This document shows positions 6,092 to 9,071 of a DNA stretch of 9,071 bases, piece after piece (the first letter of the stretch is position 1; each line of letters begins with the position of its first letter). Location of the stretch: assembly GCA_027592485.1 (NCBI GenBank), contig JAQCKL010000148.1, positions 1-9,071 on the forward strand. The letters run 5' to 3'. Under the pieces are notes generated by a model that saw only the letters and a list, made by a program, of their open reading frames with translations, did no database searches and was not told the origin of the DNA. The position numbers and the translations under genes were made by a program. Source of the stretch: Cyanobacteriota bacterium (GTDB lineage Bacteria > Cyanobacteriota > Cyanobacteriia > Phormidesmidales > Phormidesmidaceae).

Positions 6092-6405
6092 AGTCGAAAT
6101 GGCAGGTACAGGGAGCGCCATTTTAATACCAATCTTTCAATCTTAAAGCGGCCATCCCAGGGACCTGAAAAACCATGGGTTGTCTTAAAGTTTGAGTCGG
6201 GCCGTGCCATAGCAGTCGCTAGTCCGGTTACAGCGCTTTTGCAACTTGATGAGGTGCAAAAACCCTTAATCGCAGACCATAAGCCGTATCTCATCAAGCC
6301 AGGAAATGCTGTGGGACAAGGCTGTGATCCCCTTTGCGTCTGTGCTAAGGATCAGCGCGATTCGAGGTGTCTTAAGCCCGGAACCACCCGTAAAAGTGGC
6401 CAGTG
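6089..6405. other. Gene-poor stretch with diverged repeat
   Basis: Frames exist here, but none has family character, a ribosome binding site or sensible composition. The stretch holds the presumed HxlR promoter at about 6120-6150. From 6206 it has a block beginning with a reversed relative of the terminal-repeat motif (ATAGCAGTCGC) and continuing to about 6300. That block includes perfect 9-bp arms, CTTGATGAG (6245-6253) and CTCATCAAG (6290-6298), around a 36-nt loop. I read it as a decayed intergenic repeat; this is inference. No terminator with a T-run was found for the lipoprotein gene, which ends at 6406. Confidence 0.45.
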
Positions 6406-6852
6406 CTATGAAGGGGGATCGCTGGGCAAAAGCTGAGTCTGCCACTGGGGTGGTGTCCCTGGGGAATCGCTCACAGGGTATAGCCACTGCCAATTATCAC
6501 TGTTGGGGACTGGTTGCAAAATCACCTCAAATGGGACTTTTTGCTTAACCCGTCGAGAGCTATAGCGCAGATCCAATTGATAGTTTCCCTTGATCTGATA
6601 GGCCCCTTGACCATCTACCCAGATCGAGCGAGTGCGGGTCGGCTTAACTCGGTTGATCTGTAATTTTGGGGCATCCGCTTGCCGCGATAGCCCTTGCCAA
6701 AGCTGGCGTTGAGTGGTTTCTGCTTGCTGGGTCACGGCTTGGGTGACAACATCAGCGGGGGGCGCTGGGCCACCGCCACAGGCCGTTAGTCCCAGCATCA
6801 AGGCTAAGACCAAAGCCAGAAGTTGCCCGCCGCGCCACAGGCGTCTAATCAT
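6406..6852 (-). CDS. Small lipoprotein, function unknown
   Basis: A 148-residue predicted lipoprotein. The signal peptide starts MIRRLWRGG, has a leucine-rich core and ends in a lipobox LTAC, with lipidation expected at Cys25, followed by GGGPAPP. The mature part is short (about 124 residues), Gln-rich at its start, and contains YQIKGNYQLDLRYSSR (residues about 84-99) and a Trp-rich end (NWQWLYP). It is far too small to be a solute-binding protein and belongs to no family I can name. The frame extends upstream to 6894, but ATG 6852 gives the proper signal peptide. This ATG overlaps the end of the permease gene by eight bases (ATGATTAG), so the two are probably translationally coupled. It could be an accessory part of the transporter or simply co-transcribed. 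Confidence 0.8.
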   Translation of the reverse strand: MIRRLWRGGQLLALVLALMLGLTACGGGPAPPADVVTQAVTQQAETTQRQLWQGLSRQADAPKLQINRVKPTRTRSIWVDGQGAYQIKGNYQLDLRYSSRRVKQKVPFEVILQPVPNSDNWQWLYPVSDSPGTPPQWQTQLLPSDPPS

Positions 6853-7990
6853 GGGATTGTAGACTGCGGGGATCCAGGGCATCCCGCAGCCCATCGCCCA
6901 GCAAGTTAAAGGACAGGACAGTCAGCACAATCAACAGCGCCGGGGGCCAAATCAGCCAGGGCTGCAGCACCAAAATTGAGGCATCGGTAGCCAGGGATAG
7001 CATATTGCCCCAAGAGGGATCGGGCTGCTGAATCCCCAGACCAATCAAGCTCAAGACGGCCTCAGCCAGGATGAAGCCGGGTACCGCCAAGGTGGCAGAA
7101 ATAATCACATAGGAAGCCGTTTGGGGCAAGATGTGGCGCAACACAATATAGAACGATCGCCCCCCCATGGCTTGGGCGGCTTGCACATAGGTTTGGGACT
7201 TGAGCGACAATACCTGGCCGCGAATCACCCGTGCTAAACCCGTCCAACGTACAAAGGACGTGATCAAAATGATCAACAGAAACCGCTGGGAGCTAGAGAG
7301 GGTGGCTGGGAGGACCGCTGCTAGGGCCACTAACAGATAAATGTCGGGGATGGTCATAATCACTTCGACCAAGCGCATCAGCACGGCATCGATAACGCCG
7401 CCAAAGTAGCCTGCCAGGCCCCCGACCACCATGCCGAGGGGAAAGGAGATCACAATGCCGACTAGGCCGATACTGAGGCTGATGCGTCCCCCATGGACCA
7501 ATCGACTAAATTGATCCCGAGCCTGCTCATCGGTGCCGAGGAGGTTCAATTGACCCGGACCCACGGTGCCAAACAAATGGCGATCGCCCCGAAATCCAGC
7601 AAATAAAAGGGTCTCTTCAAAGCCCGGTTGGGTGAATGAGAACTGGGTGGGCAGGGGCAGCCGCACCGTTAGCCAGTGATACTCGGCTCCCTTTGCAAAG
7701 AGTCGGATGGGGGAGGGCTGATCAAACCCGACCGAGACTTCCCTTTCACCGGTTTCGAGGGAAACGGGACCTTGGCTGGTGGGATACACATGGGGGCCTA
7801 CCCAAGCATCTGTGCTTTGATCGCGCCAATAGATGTGGGTGGGGGGTAACAGGGAGGCGTTGGGCTCGGACTGATAGGGATCATAGGGTGCAACAAATTC
7901 AGCTGCGATTACCGCCATGTAAAACAGCAGTAACACCAGCGCTCCCAGCCGTGCCAAGGGATTTTTTTGAAGCTTTTGCCACCAAGTCAT
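6845..7990 (-). CDS. ABC transporter permease, OppC/DppC type
   Basis: A 381-residue inner-membrane permease of the peptide/nickel uptake class. Order: a first membrane helix at residues 13-33, the OppC-type APYDPY, a long external segment, FSRLVHGGRISL after LGTDEQARDQ (the family's GTDxxGRD region, here with Ala for Gly), then five more helices in residues 171-365. The cytoplasmic EAA-like loop that docks on the ATPase is at 270-289 (QAAQAMGGRSFYIVLRHILP), and the family ending GDGLRDALDPR is present. OppC and DppC are usually near 300 residues; the extra length is the insert at about 41-140. Substrate cannot be read from sequence; peptide, nickel or another small solute are options. The required second permease, ATPases and binding protein are not in view. 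It lies 12 bases after the HD gene and overlaps the lipoprotein gene. ATG 7990 has no strong ribosome binding site. Confidence 0.92.
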   Translation of the reverse strand: MTWWQKLQKNPLARLGALVLLLFYMAVIAAEFVAPYDPYQSEPNASLLPPTHIYWRDQSTDAWVGPHVYPTSQGPVSLETGEREVSVGFDQPSPIRLFAKGAEYHWLTVRLPLPTQFSFTQPGFEETLLFAGFRGDRHLFGTVGPGQLNLLGTDEQARDQFSRLVHGGRISLSIGLVGIVISFPLGMVVGGLAGYFGGVIDAVLMRLVEVIMTIPDIYLLVALAAVLPATLSSSQRFLLIILITSFVRWTGLARVIRGQVLSLKSQTYVQAAQAMGGRSFYIVLRHILPQTASYVIISATLAVPGFILAEAVLSLIGLGIQQPDPSWGNMLSLATDASILVLQPWLIWPPALLIVLTVLSFNLLGDGLRDALDPRSLQSHD

Positions 7991-7997
7991 AGCGACC

Positions 7998-8011
7998 GCA
8001 ACTTAAGTTGC
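7998..8011. repeat. 14-bp palindrome at HD gene / permease junction
   Basis: GCAACTTAAGTTGC is a perfect palindrome. It covers the stop codon of the HD gene (8003-8005) and half of the 12-base gap before the permease start. It could form a small hairpin only with a tight loop, or act as a protein site; it may be chance. Confidence 0.4.
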
Positions 8012-8851
8012 AACAACCGCATTTTCGTTCTCCACCATAAACACGTTGGAGTACAGATTAGCAATGATTTGCTTACCTTCTTGGGTAAGAGACAGATACC
8101 GCAACCCATCTTGGATGTAGGGGTCAACCACATTCCAATAAAATTTGGGGTAATTACGTTTTAAATCACCGGGGTGATTGTAGTTGAGATATTGGTTTTG
8201 CCCGGTTTCTTCAAATTCGTAGAAGAGGGCACCGATCTTCTTGAGATAGCGAGGGTCGCTAAGTTGCCCAATCAGGTCTGCAGCCCGCACTAAACCTGGA
8301 AACTGCATCGTGTCTTGATGATCTTCTTCCTTTGGCACCGGGAAGCGGGTCAGCTCCACATTGCGTTTAATGGCTTCGGCATCAATGATGCGGTTCGAAC
8401 CAAAGCGCTCTTCAATAAAGAGTTTGCCTCGATCAACGTGGTAGGGGGTGAGAGATGCATCGGAGGCCCCTGGTCGCAGTTCTACCAGTTCATCCCCTTT
8501 GCCCGTGGCATAGCGATGCTCACGATCGATGTCAGATCGGCAGACTCCTTTGACATAGCCGATGTCGTGGCATACCAGGGAAATGATGAAGTGCAGCCAG
8601 TCTTCGCAATTGATGCCGCCTTCGCGAATGTGCTTGCCCCGCAACATTTCTTGGCCGACTAGGGTCACCAGGATGGTGTGCTCGACGTTGTGATAAAGGG
8701 CATCGCTATTGGCGATATTTTCCAGCGCCATGCTCCCAGCCCAGGCGATGATGTCCTCATAGTCAGGCTTGAGGCCACCGTAGGTGCGGTGATACCCAGC
8801 CCGTAGCTTATCGACAAAGTCGGAGATCAGAATCTCGGTCGCATTAAACAT
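8003..8851 (-). CDS. HD-domain metal-dependent phosphohydrolase
   Basis: A 282-residue predicted cytoplasmic metal-dependent phosphohydrolase. The HD metal site is readable: YHNVEHT with His54 and His58 (residues 53-59), the CHDIGYVKG doublet His95-Asp96, and a downstream Asp192 in RAADLIGQ. YHNxxH followed by HDIG is also the signature pattern of class I cyclic-nucleotide phosphodiesterases, so a nucleotide or cyclic-nucleotide substrate is a reasonable guess, but HD enzymes also act on (p)ppGpp and dNTPs. The region from about 200 to 282 is Tyr/Asn-rich (YLNYNHPGDLKRNYPKFYWN) and I cannot assign it. No membrane segment or other sensor domain is visible. ATG 8851 has AGGTGAG about eight bases upstream. 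It is the first gene of a three-gene minus-strand set with the permease and lipoprotein. Confidence 0.88.
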   Translation of the reverse strand: MFNATEILISDFVDKLRAGYHRTYGGLKPDYEDIIAWAGSMALENIANSDALYHNVEHTILVTLVGQEMLRGKHIREGGINCEDWLHFIISLVCHDIGYVKGVCRSDIDREHRYATGKGDELVELRPGASDASLTPYHVDRGKLFIEERFGSNRIIDAEAIKRNVELTRFPVPKEEDHQDTMQFPGLVRAADLIGQLSDPRYLKKIGALFYEFEETGQNQYLNYNHPGDLKRNYPKFYWNVVDPYIQDGLRYLSLTQEGKQIIANLYSNVFMVENENAVVAT

Positions 8852-9005
8852 GCTCGATGCTCACCTAAATGCAGCAGAGAGAGGAAGTCCAGCGGCTTCA
8901 GGAACCTGATTGCGTCGCTAACTGAGTATAACGACTGTTCAAGAACCTGCAGCGATCGCGGCTACAGAAGTCCTGAGAGAACAGTGCAAGTCGCTGGGAA
9001 GCGAT
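8852..9005 (-). promoter_or_regulatory. Upstream region of the HD/permease/lipoprotein operon
   Basis: Gene-free spacer between the right terminal repeat and the HD gene. Read on the minus strand it has TATACT (8925-8930) as a likely -10, predicting transcription near 8918; no good -35 stands 16-18 bases upstream. It also holds a HIP1 octamer (8952-8959) and 7-bp inverted arms ACTGTTC (8934-8940) and GAACAGT (8979-8985). Assignment as the operon promoter is by position. Confidence 0.4.
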
Positions 9006-9071
9006 CTATAGCAGTCGCCAATTGCATTAAGACATAAGCTAGAAGCATTTCCCATCTCCGGTGAGTGCCAT
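9006..9071 (-). repeat. Right copy of the 66-bp perfect inverted repeat
   Basis: This is the reverse complement of bases 2-67, with no mismatch. The copy reaches the very last base of the window, so its outer edge is not defined. Its inner end reads CTATAGCAGTCGCCA. Confidence 0.9.

Noticed and set aside
6034..6297. An 87-residue minus-strand frame overlapping the HxlR-type start
   Set aside because: It overlaps the well-supported HxlR coding sequence in another frame, and its composition looks random.
6083..6436. A 117-residue plus-strand frame between the HxlR-type and lipoprotein genes
   Set aside because: It overlaps the starts or ends of two real genes, has no ribosome binding site or recognisable domain, and runs through the repeat-like block.
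7636..7992. A 118-residue plus-strand frame opposite the permease
   Set aside because: It is antisense to the conserved permease, rich in Arg/Gly/Trp from GC-rich reverse reading, and without motifs.
1..9071. Composite transposon or genomic island carrying this block as cargo
   Set aside because: There is no transposase, integrase or tRNA; the genes are core cyanobacterial functions, and HIP1 octamers are spread through the block, which argues for native chromosome.

Overview
The window reads as a piece of a cyanobacterial chromosome. The evidence is the gene content (an ssl1498/Psb34-type photosystem II assembly protein, a Tic22-family protein and a cyanobacterial-type HtpG) plus six exact copies of the HIP1 octamer GCGATCGC (at 1387, 2230, 2325, 3912, 7580 and 8952). 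HIP1 is a hallmark of many cyanobacterial genomes. No rRNA, tRNA, CRISPR array, phage gene or transposase was seen. The genus cannot be named from this sequence.

Layout from left to right: a 66-bp repeat that returns inverted at the far right end; a gene-free stretch; fabI (minus, fatty-acid synthesis), divergent from a MerR-type regulator (plus); a Tic22-like exported protein (minus), convergent with the MerR gene across a shared hairpin; a possible 36-residue small ORF (plus) that ends at a strong hairpin; psb34 (minus, only 56 residues), with an HLR1/RpaB-like element in its promoter; a 13-bp hairpin; htpG (minus); a small secreted protein (minus); an HxlR/DUF24 regulator (minus); a gene-poor stretch holding a diverged repeat; then a tight minus-strand set of HD-domain hydrolase, OppC/DppC-type permease and small lipoprotein; and finally the inverted copy of the terminal repeat.

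Most genes are housekeeping or stress and photosynthesis functions, each apparently transcribed on its own. The only convincing operon is HD hydrolase, permease, lipoprotein: the first gap is 12 nt and the second junction is an 8-nt overlap. It pairs an enzyme that has a phosphodiesterase-like metal site with a lone peptide/nickel-type permease. No partner permease, ATPase or solute-binding protein is in view.

No obvious new defence or mobile system is present. The observations most worth a second look are the perfect terminal inverted repeat and its related internal motif copies, the HD/permease/lipoprotein operon and the permease's large external insert, the HLR1-like element at psb34, and the possible small protein next to psb34.
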